Shown piece by piece: positions 9,928 through 17,501 of a DNA stretch of 64,000 nucleotides; position 1 is the stretch's first letter, and each line of letters opens with the position of its first letter. The translations under genes and the position numbers were made by a program. The notes under the pieces are model-generated. The model was not told the origin of the DNA. It made no database searches and saw nothing but the letters and a program-made list of their open reading frames with translations. Source of the DNA: Pelagicoccus sp. SDUM812005 (lineage in GTDB: Bacteria > Verrucomicrobiota > Verrucomicrobiia > Opitutales > Opitutaceae); contig NZ_JARXIA010000001.1 of assembly GCF_031127875.1 (NCBI RefSeq), forward strand, positions 806,001 through 870,000, in the 5' to 3' direction.

Positions 9928-12900
9928 ATGAAGAAACGAAAAACGATACTAGCGGCAGCGTTGATGCTGTCATGCGGAGTCGCTGGCGCGGCCAATGCGA
10001 ACTCGCCTGACTGCGAAGATGCCAATCCCTCTCACGGAAAGGCTGGGCATTGGAGCTGGTTGGAGCATTTGGGTTCTAAGAATAAAAACTACGACAGTCT
10101 GTCGTCTTTGTTCGAGCGGCTCGAGGAGCGCAAAAGTAGAATCGTCTCCTGGGATCTTTGGCGCGACGCCGGCGAGCAACGCGCGACCTTTCAATGGGGA
10201 GCGACGGGGCTTGCCGCGGCGAGTGGCCCAAGCCCTGAAGTCGACCGCTACTACGCGAGTCGCGGGGGGAGTCGCTTTAGCTCCTTTCTGAGGCGGAAGC
10301 TAGGCGACAGTTATCTTCGCCAGGGCTCGAACGAGGCGTTTTTTGTCGACTTCACGGTTACGGCCACCGGAGAGCGGACGGAGCTGCGATCCTTCGAATT
10401 CAGTGCCCTTTTCAACAACCCGGCAGCTCAGAGGTACTGGACGCTGTCGGTTGAGTCCGGGGATATTACGATTGGAACGGTGGCTCGTGGTGAGATCTCC
10501 ACGGAAGGCGCCTGGGAAGCGGTGGAGGTCGACTTGAGTCAGCTTGCCGACAAGGACCTAGGTCCCGGCGGTACCGCGACTTTTCGTTTGTCCTGGTGGG
10601 GTGGGGCTGCCTCCGAAGTCGCTGCCGAGGGAACGGGTATCGACAAGGTCGTGGTGAAGGCTGCGGTGCCTGTAGTGCCGGAAGGAATACGTCCCGGTTT
10701 GGGCGAACGAGCCGATTGGCTGCGCGGTTCCTGGGGAATCAATTGGAAGCCTGCCTTCCGGGCGAATGGGAAGGTCGAAACCTTGGTGGTGGATGACTTT
10801 CTGGATCAGATCGAAGGTTTGAGGACGATTGACTATATACAATTGCATTTGGGGGAATCGCATATCAGTTCGCCCGTGCATTGGGGAACGCACCCCTTGA
10901 TAGAGAGCCTTTGGCGAGGAGATGTGGATGAGCAGGGGAATCCGATCAACCTTGCGGTCCCCCGCGCCGAAATCGGTTTCGACCCCTTCGAAGAGATGCT
11001 CAAGGCGGTGAAGGCCAGGGGGCTGAAGACCCAAGTTTACGTGAATAGCGCTCAGATGCTAGGCATGGGCCCGAATGGGGATATCCCGGATGTTACGGCT
11101 CGCTGGAAGGAATGGTGCGATACTGATCCTGCGGCTCAGGCCTTTATAAAGAGCAAGGATTACCATGTGGATGGGGAGCACCCCAACCGTCCGTATGTCT
11201 TTTGCTATGCGGAATTCGTGTTGCGAGACTATGCGATTCGCTATGGTGACTTGGTGGACGGTTGGTTGTTCGATGCTGGCTATAAGTTGGCGAGCGATGG
11301 TGACGATTCCCGAAACGGCGTGCTGGAAGACCAAAGGCTGTACGAGGCTTTTGCCCTTGCGTGCCGCGCTGGAAACGCGAATGCAGCGGTTTCCTTCAAC
11401 AATTCGCCCGGCGCTCGAGACGGTATCAACAATCCCTTTACGCCGGCTACGCGCTTCGACGACTACATGTTTGGACATCCCTTCGCGGGCGGAAAGCAGA
11501 TCGGCAATCACGATTACGTGCCAGCGATTGGCACATCGCGCTATGACATGAACTATTCGATTATCCAGTGGATGACCAAGAAGGGGGGCAACGCTCACTT
11601 GGACGACGGTCCGTGGACCTGGGACGATAAGGTGGTGGCTCACTTTGACCCGCCGATGAGCACTTCCGCGTGGAATTCGGGCGGAGTGCCTGCTCTTACC
11701 GACGAGGAGTTCGTGCTTTGGAACCGGGAAGCAATGCTTGCTGGGGGCGCTATTTCCTGGGGCGCTCCGCTCCGCAATCGCAATGGTTTGGGAGCGACGG
11801 ACGTATTGGTCCAAGATTGGGCTATGGCCCAGTTGACCCTGATGGACGAAGAACTCCAGCGGGTGCAGTTCCCGGATACCGTGAATTGGGCCCGTGCAAG
11901 TACGTCGCTTCCGGAAGCGATCGTGGGGCAGGCTTACTACCATACTCTAGTGGAGGGCGTAGACTTCTGGGATCCGCAAGGGAATCCGATCACCGGACTG
12001 GCAGTAGTCGACCCCAGCAAGGTTCCCGATTGGCTCAGTCTCGAGAAATCAACTACGGACGAAGGTGTCTGGATTTTGAGCGGCATACCCACGGAATGCC
12101 ATTCTACGGCCTACTCCTTTAGCCTCGTTGCGGACAATGGTACTGTCTTTGCGACGCGTGATGCGAGCTTGACGGTTAGCGAGATTCCTCTGGATTTCGA
12201 GGCAGGCGAGCCAGGCGTTCCGGTTTGGGCGAGCGATCGAATCGTTCTGGACGAAGCGGAAGTCCCGGGATTCGTCGAAACCTTCCTTATTCAAGGAGTC
12301 GACTTCTACGATTTCGAAGGGGACGCGCTGGTCGTATCGAAAGTGAGCGGCCCGGATTGGCTGAATGTCGAAGCGTTCAGCGAGGGGATTTGGAGCGTAA
12401 GCGGGGTTCCGACCGAAGAGAACTACGGATTGAACGAGTGGATCGTCAGCGTTACCGATGGCGTGAATAGCGCCGAGATCGCTCTCGAGGTTTTCGTTCT
12501 CCCTGTTTTGCGCGACGTGGATATCTTCGCGACTCCAAATACCAACTACGGCACGGATTCGGTCGCGACCCTAGTATCCGACACCCTTGTCGCCTACGAC
12601 GGTTTGGCGACGTTCAAGCTTGCCTTCGACGTGGTTCCGCAAGCGGGAACTGCGATCGTAAGCAAGGCGACGGGAGGCGTTTCCACTGCTACGAGTTGGG
12701 GAGTCGATGCCGACGGAATCTTCAACGGCAACCTTGGCGACGAGATTGACGGTGTGGGGAACCTACGGGTCATCGACTTTAATCCTAATGGGGGAGTGCT
12801 CAGCCCTGCCGATGTTTTGGACCTGTCTTTCGTATCCGTTTCGATCGTGAATGGACAGAGTCCGGGCAAGGATAGCGTGGGGATCGCGGTCGCTGGCTCA

Positions 12901-13056
12901 AGCCATGGGCTCGGAAACCTGGGAGGCACGCCCTTCGATGTTGAGCTCGAAGATCTCGCTGGAGGCGTTCCAGTGGAGGATTTCTCATTGTACGTTAATG
13001 CGGCGGGAGTGAGAAACAAGTGGTCGGTTTATAGCGTCAAGGTGAAGTTCAGGTAG
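9928..13056 (+). CDS. Secreted beta-sandwich/GH29-like/double-Ig protein, paralog 3
   Basis: The product has 1042 residues. The start was set at ATG 9928 because it begins a classic signal peptide (MKKRKTILAAALMLSCGVAG); ATG 9919 is three codons upstream. Unlike the other paralogs it carries about 225 extra N-terminal residues (30-255) that look like a carbohydrate-binding beta-sandwich (FFVDFTVTATGERTELRSF). The GH29-like core spans about 257-640, again with SWGINWKP, GFDPFEEMLKAVKA and VDGWLFDAG (Asp449). Two He_PIG-type Ig domains follow (about 650-745 and 755-860). The unrecognised domain of about 175 residues, also internal in paralog 2, is at the C-terminus (867-1042), and there is no LamG. 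A terminator sits 35 bases after the stop. Catalytic activity is inferred from motif conservation only. Confidence 0.78.
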   Translation: MKKRKTILAAALMLSCGVAGAANANSPDCEDANPSHGKAGHWSWLEHLGSKNKNYDSLSSLFERLEERKSRIVSWDLWRDAGEQRATFQWGATGLAAASGPSPEVDRYYASRGGSRFSSFLRRKLGDSYLRQGSNEAFFVDFTVTATGERTELRSFEFSALFNNPAAQRYWTLSVESGDITIGTVARGEISTEGAWEAVEVDLSQLADKDLGPGGTATFRLSWWGGAASEVAAEGTGIDKVVVKAAVPVVPEGIRPGLGERADWLRGSWGINWKPAFRANGKVETLVVDDFLDQIEGLRTIDYIQLHLGESHISSPVHWGTHPLIESLWRGDVDEQGNPINLAVPRAEIGFDPFEEMLKAVKARGLKTQVYVNSAQMLGMGPNGDIPDVTARWKEWCDTDPAAQAFIKSKDYHVDGEHPNRPYVFCYAEFVLRDYAIRYGDLVDGWLFDAGYKLASDGDDSRNGVLEDQRLYEAFALACRAGNANAAVSFNNSPGARDGINNPFTPATRFDDYMFGHPFAGGKQIGNHDYVPAIGTSRYDMNYSIIQWMTKKGGNAHLDDGPWTWDDKVVAHFDPPMSTSAWNSGGVPALTDEEFVLWNREAMLAGGAISWGAPLRNRNGLGATDVLVQDWAMAQLTLMDEELQRVQFPDTVNWARASTSLPEAIVGQAYYHTLVEGVDFWDPQGNPITGLAVVDPSKVPDWLSLEKSTTDEGVWILSGIPTECHSTAYSFSLVADNGTVFATRDASLTVSEIPLDFEAGEPGVPVWASDRIVLDEAEVPGFVETFLIQGVDFYDFEGDALVVSKVSGPDWLNVEAFSEGIWSVSGVPTEENYGLNEWIVSVTDGVNSAEIALEVFVLPVLRDVDIFATPNTNYGTDSVATLVSDTLVAYDGLATFKLAFDVVPQAGTAIVSKATGGVSTATSWGVDADGIFNGNLGDEIDGVGNLRVIDFNPNGGVLSPADVLDLSFVSVSIVNGQSPGKDSVGIAVAGSSHGLGNLGGTPFDVELEDLAGGVPVEDFSLYVNAAGVRNKWSVYSVKVKFR

Positions 13057-13090
13057 TCTCTTCTCCGGCGCAGCTTTGACTAGGTTGCTT

Positions 13091-13118
13091 GCCCCCGGTT
13101 CGCCGGGGGCATTTTTTT
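13091..13118 (+). terminator. Rho-independent terminator after paralog 3
   Basis: A perfect 8-bp stem GCCCCCGG/CCGGGGGC with a TTCG tetraloop is followed by ATTTTTTT. It closes the paralog part of the island and separates it from the lyase operon. Confidence 0.95.
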
Positions 13119-13127
13119 GGTCCGTGA

Positions 13128-13160
13128 CCAACAGCCGTGGGATTGCCGTTTAGCTGTTGG
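13128..13160. promoter_or_regulatory. Inverted repeat upstream of the lyase operon
   Basis: Perfect 8-base arms CCAACAGC (13128-13135) and GCTGTTGG (13153-13160) are separated by 17 bases, with no T-run behind. The element lies about 160 bases before the heparinase-type gene and could be an operator or a leader hairpin. An 11-base motif GTAAGCGAAAT follows at 13210-13220 and recurs upstream of the beta-helix gene. Confidence 0.35.
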
Positions 13161-13316
13161 GCCGTCGCCGTGGGAGAGGAAGCTCAAAGAGCGAAGGCTG
13201 TTTACCAAGGTAAGCGAAATCTAGCTTTGCTCGGGTGCGGCAGGTGTCTTTCCTCGTGGAGGCTGTATGTTTGGCTCGCCCTTGAGGGCCTTTCCATCCC
13301 CTGAACCCTTGCTGTT

Positions 13317-15674
13317 ATGACCCTGTTGCTTCGTTTTTCCCCGATTCTGTTTGTGTTCGCCTTTGCCTTGCAGGCCCAAGATTTGGAGCGCCGCAGCGGG
13401 CATCCCTACTTGCTCTACACGGATGAAAGGGTGGAGCAGCTCAAGGAGCGCATGGAATCCGAGGAGATCTTGGCGGACGCTTGGGAGCGTATGCTGGCGA
13501 GCGCGGAGGAAGCTGCGGGCCCCGAGAAAGGCCGCAAGCGTTTGCGACGCGATACGGTGGAGGAGCTTTGCCTTGCCTATCGCATGACGAGGGAGACGCG
13601 TTTCGCGGAGCGGGTGAGGGAGTGGTTGTTCGATCAGTATACGGGGGAGCCTCGCAGCGACACGCCCTTGATGAAACGGGAGCCGCAGTGGAACGCGGGG
13701 CTTGGGACCGGGGAGGCTGCCTACCATTTCGCGATCGCCTACGACTCGGTCTACGACTTTTTGAAGCCGAAGGAGCGCAAGGAGCTGGCGGCGCGTTTCG
13801 CGGAGAAGGGGATTCTCGTTATTCTCAACGATTGGGTGCTGGGAGAAGAGCGTATACACTCGCTGGATACTATGGGGCATAACTGGTGGAGCGCTATCGT
13901 CTTTGGCGCCGGGGTCGGAGCCATGGCGATCCTGGACGAGGATCCTCGAGCCGAAGACTGGGTGCGTCGCATCAACGATGCTTCGATCGAATACCACCGC
14001 TACACGGGGAGCGCTCTGTCGAACAAGCCAGCGACCTTCGATCCGGCGGGCGGATTTTATGAAAGCTTGAACTACGCTGGCTTTGCGGTGCGCACTTACT
14101 TGCCGTTTCGTATGGCTTGGGAAAACGCCTTTGTCGAAGCGCCACCCGAGTTGCCGGTTTTGGATGGTTTGGATGCCTTTTTTATCCACGGGTGTTATCC
14201 GAATAGCGATCGATTGATGTCAGTGGATTTTGGGGACAGCTCGAATTACCTGAAAGGCGCGGAGCCGATGCGGATGCTGTGGATCTCGGGGCAGCGGGAG
14301 GCGAACAACCTTTGGTACCTTTCGGAAGTGACGGGCCAAGCGGCGGAAACGCTATTCACCGAGAGTCCGCGGGATCTGCTGTACGCGCCGACTCCGGAGG
14401 AGCTCGCGAAGGTTCCTGAAAAGCCGGATCTGCCGACGGCGATGCTTTACGACAATATGGGCTGGGCCTTGATGCGGTCCTCATGGGAGAAGGATGCGAC
14501 CTTCCTTGCGGCGCGGAGCGGGTTTTCTTGGAATCATGCCCATGCGGATGCGGGCTCCTTCGTGCTGTATCACAAAGGCAAATACATGCTGATCGACTCA
14601 GGGCATAGCAGTTATCCCTCGGCTGAATACGATGACTACTTCCGTCAGAGCGTGGCTCACAATGTGGTACTGTTCAACGGCATGGCCGAAAACCCGGAGA
14701 ACACTTACTATGGTTCGGTGAAGGACGGAACGATGTCGCATCTCCTGGACGACGGGGACTTTCGATACGTTTTGGCGGATGCGACGGGACCGACGTCTCA
14801 GTATTTCGCTCGCAACTATCGCAGCTTCCTCTGGATCGGGGATGTGATTCTGGTCATCGACGACGTGAAGAGTTTCGAGCCCGGGCAGTTCGAGTGGCAG
14901 CTGCACTATAATGGCGAAGGAAGCCGTCCGCACCACGATATCGATTTTCACGTGAACTACGAAGGCGCTGAGGTGCTGGTGCGCCCGCTCTTTCCCATGA
15001 CCTTGCCGATCGGTGGTCTGCCGACCGACTATCCGGAGAACATGCGGGTTGTAGAAAAGGTGGGCTATACTCCGGTGCGTGGGGAGAAGCGGGCCGTTAA
15101 GGAAAGGACTTACCATGTGTTTCAGCCGGCGGAGTTGAGCCGTCGCGAAAAGTTCATTACGGCAATCCTGCCGTTGGGAGACGAGGGCAGGGAAGGGGCT
15201 CCGACTATCGAGCGTTTGCAGGGAATTGATTGGATCGGCGTGCGTATTCGTCAGTCGGGTACAGTTACGGAAGTGTACTTGAATCTGCTGGCGGATGGTC
15301 GTATCCGCCATCGCAACGCGAACCTCGTGCTGGACAATGGTTGGGAAACGGATGCCTATCTTTTCGCCTTTACCTATCCGGAGGGAGGGAGCGTGACGGA
15401 TCCGAGCTCCGCTTTGCGCACGGCAGTGATCAATGGCAGCTACCTGCGTCGCGGCGATTGGGTGGCGCTGGATTCCTTGTCCAAGGTTTTCCTGTCGGCG
15501 AGTCGTGGCGAGCAGGGACTTCTGGAGGTGCAGCTGCAAGGTCAGCCTTATTTGAACGTAGGGCTTGGCGTCGCGGCGAAGCCGGATACTGTCCTATTGA
15601 ACGGAGAGCGTTTCGATGCTCCCTACGACGCGAAAGGCAAACGTCTGCAGTTGAGGCTACCAGAGGAGCGGTAG
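13317..15674 (+). CDS. Heparinase II/III-family polysaccharide lyase
   Basis: The product has 785 residues and starts with a signal peptide (LLLRFSPILFVFAFALQAQ). An N-terminal alpha-toroid-like region (about 25-370) contains the LGTGEAAYHFAIAYDSVYD and DTMGHNWWS stretches typical of alginate-lyase-like folds. The C-terminal heparinase II/III beta-sandwich begins near 390 with SWNHAHADAGSF (His407, His409, Asp411), the family's hallmark metal/active-site segment. Such lyases (PL12, PL15, PL17, PL21 and relatives) cleave uronic-acid polysaccharides by beta-elimination in the periplasm or outside. The gene is 57 bases ahead of the Gfo/Idh/MocA gene and probably co-transcribed with it. The family is clear, but substrate (alginate, glycosaminoglycan or sulfated glycan) cannot be decided here. 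Confidence 0.9.
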   Translation: MTLLLRFSPILFVFAFALQAQDLERRSGHPYLLYTDERVEQLKERMESEEILADAWERMLASAEEAAGPEKGRKRLRRDTVEELCLAYRMTRETRFAERVREWLFDQYTGEPRSDTPLMKREPQWNAGLGTGEAAYHFAIAYDSVYDFLKPKERKELAARFAEKGILVILNDWVLGEERIHSLDTMGHNWWSAIVFGAGVGAMAILDEDPRAEDWVRRINDASIEYHRYTGSALSNKPATFDPAGGFYESLNYAGFAVRTYLPFRMAWENAFVEAPPELPVLDGLDAFFIHGCYPNSDRLMSVDFGDSSNYLKGAEPMRMLWISGQREANNLWYLSEVTGQAAETLFTESPRDLLYAPTPEELAKVPEKPDLPTAMLYDNMGWALMRSSWEKDATFLAARSGFSWNHAHADAGSFVLYHKGKYMLIDSGHSSYPSAEYDDYFRQSVAHNVVLFNGMAENPENTYYGSVKDGTMSHLLDDGDFRYVLADATGPTSQYFARNYRSFLWIGDVILVIDDVKSFEPGQFEWQLHYNGEGSRPHHDIDFHVNYEGAEVLVRPLFPMTLPIGGLPTDYPENMRVVEKVGYTPVRGEKRAVKERTYHVFQPAELSRREKFITAILPLGDEGREGAPTIERLQGIDWIGVRIRQSGTVTEVYLNLLADGRIRHRNANLVLDNGWETDAYLFAFTYPEGGSVTDPSSALRTAVINGSYLRRGDWVALDSLSKVFLSASRGEQGLLEVQLQGQPYLNVGLGVAAKPDTVLLNGERFDAPYDAKGKRLQLRLPEER

Positions 15675-15731
15675 ATCGCCGCAGGCGACAAGGATGAGAC
15701 TCTTAAACTCGTAACTCTTAAAGAAAAACGA

Positions 15732-17156
15732 ATGAAACGAAATTCACTTTCTGCATCGAACGCGTCGCGTCGCGACTTTTTGAAGACCTCCGCCTTGCTG
15801 GCAGGCGGAGCCTTTGTCCTGCCCCGTTTTTCGATCGGGCAGTCGGGCCCGTCCGCGAACAGCAAGTTGAACATCGCTTTCATAGGCGTCGGAGCCCAGG
15901 GGCGATCGAACTTGACGGCGATGGCTGCGGAGAACGTGGTGGCCCTTTGCGATGTGGATCCGGTGGCATTGGTCAAGGCGGCGGAAAGCTTTCCCAAAGC
16001 GCGTCAGTTTACGGACTACCGGAAGATGTTCGACCAGATGGGGAACGAGATCGATGCGGTCGGCGTTGCGACGGCGGACCACACCCACTTCGTGACTTCC
16101 ATGGCGGCGGCGGATCTCGGCAAGCACCTTTTCGTGCAGAAGCCGCTTGTGCACAATATCTACGAGTTGAGAACGCTTTGCGAAAAGGCGCGCTCCAACA
16201 AGCTGGTTACCCAGATGGGCAACCAGGGGCGGGCCTTCGAGGGCATGCGTTTGATCAAGGAATGGTTCGACTATGGGACTCTGGGCGAAGTGAAGGAAGT
16301 GGTCGCGTGGACCAACCGTCCGGCCACCGGCGTAGGCTTTCGCCGCGCCAACCACCGGAGCCTGCCCGCGGCAGAGCCGAAGCCGGATGGGCTTGATTGG
16401 GACTTGTGGCTGGGACCTGCTCCACAAACTGGATACAGCTCGGAGCTGCACCCAGGCTTTTGGCGTGGCTGGTGGGACTACGGTTGCGGTGGCCTGGGGG
16501 ATATCGGTTGCCACACTCTAGACATTCCTTATCTGGCCTTGCAATTGGGGCACCCGAGCAAGATCGAGGTTGCGCTATCGGAACCGGTCAACGACATCTA
16601 TACGCCGAGCGGCAGCATCGTGACCTACCACTTTCCCGCTCGCGGCGAGTTGCCGCCCGTTAAGGTGAAGTGGTACGAGGGACCGGCGGTGCCGCCTATG
16701 ACCGAGGACTACCTGGCCGCCCAAGCCGCAGAACTGAAGGCGGCCGGCCAAGATACCAAGAAGTTGAGGAAGACCAAGGAAGGCGGTCTGTTTATGGTAG
16801 GGAGCAAGCAAACGCTCTTTTCGCCGGGCATGCGTCCGGATAGTCCGCGGCTGTTGGACGAGGAGGCGTGGGAAGCGTTTCGCCGCAACCGTCCGCCGAA
16901 GGTCCTGCCCCGCGTGAAGGGCGGAAATATTAAGGAATGGATACGGGCGGTGAAAGGCGAGGGCCCCACCCCCGGTTCGAATTTCGACTATGCCGAAGGT
17001 TTGACGGAGTTGATCCTTCTCGGCGCCTTGGCGATTCGCACTGGCAAGAGCCTCGAGTGGGATCCCGTCACTATGGAAGTCACGAACCACCGCGACTTAG
17101 AGCGTTATATCAAACCGCAGCCCCGCAAGGGCTGGGAAGAGTACTACCGAGCTTAA
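15732..17156 (+). CDS. Tat-exported Gfo/Idh/MocA-family oxidoreductase
   Basis: The product has 474 residues. The N-terminus carries a twin-arginine signal (SRRDFLKTSALLAGGAFVLP), so the folded protein with its NAD(P) cofactor should be exported. A Rossmann domain follows (IAFIGVGAQGRSN), then VQKPLVHN in place of the usual EKP motif. The C-terminal part has GDIGCHTLDIPYLAL, the usual active-site region (Gly-Gly-x-x-x-Asp-x-x-x-His-like). Exported family members act on sugars or as NAD-dependent glycosidases (GH109), so the enzyme may work on lyase products. It directly follows the lyase and probably shares its transcript. The replacement of Glu by Gln in the EKP-like motif is visible and may alter catalysis. 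Confidence 0.88.
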   Translation: MKRNSLSASNASRRDFLKTSALLAGGAFVLPRFSIGQSGPSANSKLNIAFIGVGAQGRSNLTAMAAENVVALCDVDPVALVKAAESFPKARQFTDYRKMFDQMGNEIDAVGVATADHTHFVTSMAAADLGKHLFVQKPLVHNIYELRTLCEKARSNKLVTQMGNQGRAFEGMRLIKEWFDYGTLGEVKEVVAWTNRPATGVGFRRANHRSLPAAEPKPDGLDWDLWLGPAPQTGYSSELHPGFWRGWWDYGCGGLGDIGCHTLDIPYLALQLGHPSKIEVALSEPVNDIYTPSGSIVTYHFPARGELPPVKVKWYEGPAVPPMTEDYLAAQAAELKAAGQDTKKLRKTKEGGLFMVGSKQTLFSPGMRPDSPRLLDEEAWEAFRRNRPPKVLPRVKGGNIKEWIRAVKGEGPTPGSNFDYAEGLTELILLGALAIRTGKSLEWDPVTMEVTNHRDLERYIKPQPRKGWEEYYRA

Positions 17157-17501
17157 GCGCTCCGTCCTCTCTTGTTCATAAAGCGAGGCGCTTTGCTAAG
17201 GGCCTCGTCGCGTACGGTTGCAATTTGCGACGTTTCTTGGGAAACGTTCTCTCTTCGTAGGTCGTTCTCCAGTGTAAGCGAAATACTGGTTTGGAAAGCG
17301 GGTAGGCTGCGGTAGCAAGGGGTCCAGACTAGCTTGTTTTATTCGGGTAATGCCTAGGGCGGACGCTCGATATAAAATGGGCTAGGGATGTGCACTTCCC
17401 CTACAGCGCTTCCGAGAAACGATCTGCTTTTCTCGTTTTATACTCCAACCCTCATTTATGCAAACGGGTCGTCTGTTTGCTATAACCCCATTATTAGTAA
17501 T
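17157..17501. other. Intergenic region with weak hairpin and candidate regulatory motif
   Basis: No gene is supported in these 345 bases. A 7-bp hairpin ACGTTTC/GAAACGT (17230-17236 against 17241-17247) is followed by a pyrimidine stretch and may end the preceding transcript. At 17269-17289, CCAGT and ACTGG flank the 11-mer GTAAGCGAAAT, which also occurs at 13210-13220 upstream of the lyase. A TATAAA (17371-17376) could belong to a promoter, but no well-spaced -35 partner is evident. Confidence 0.4.
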
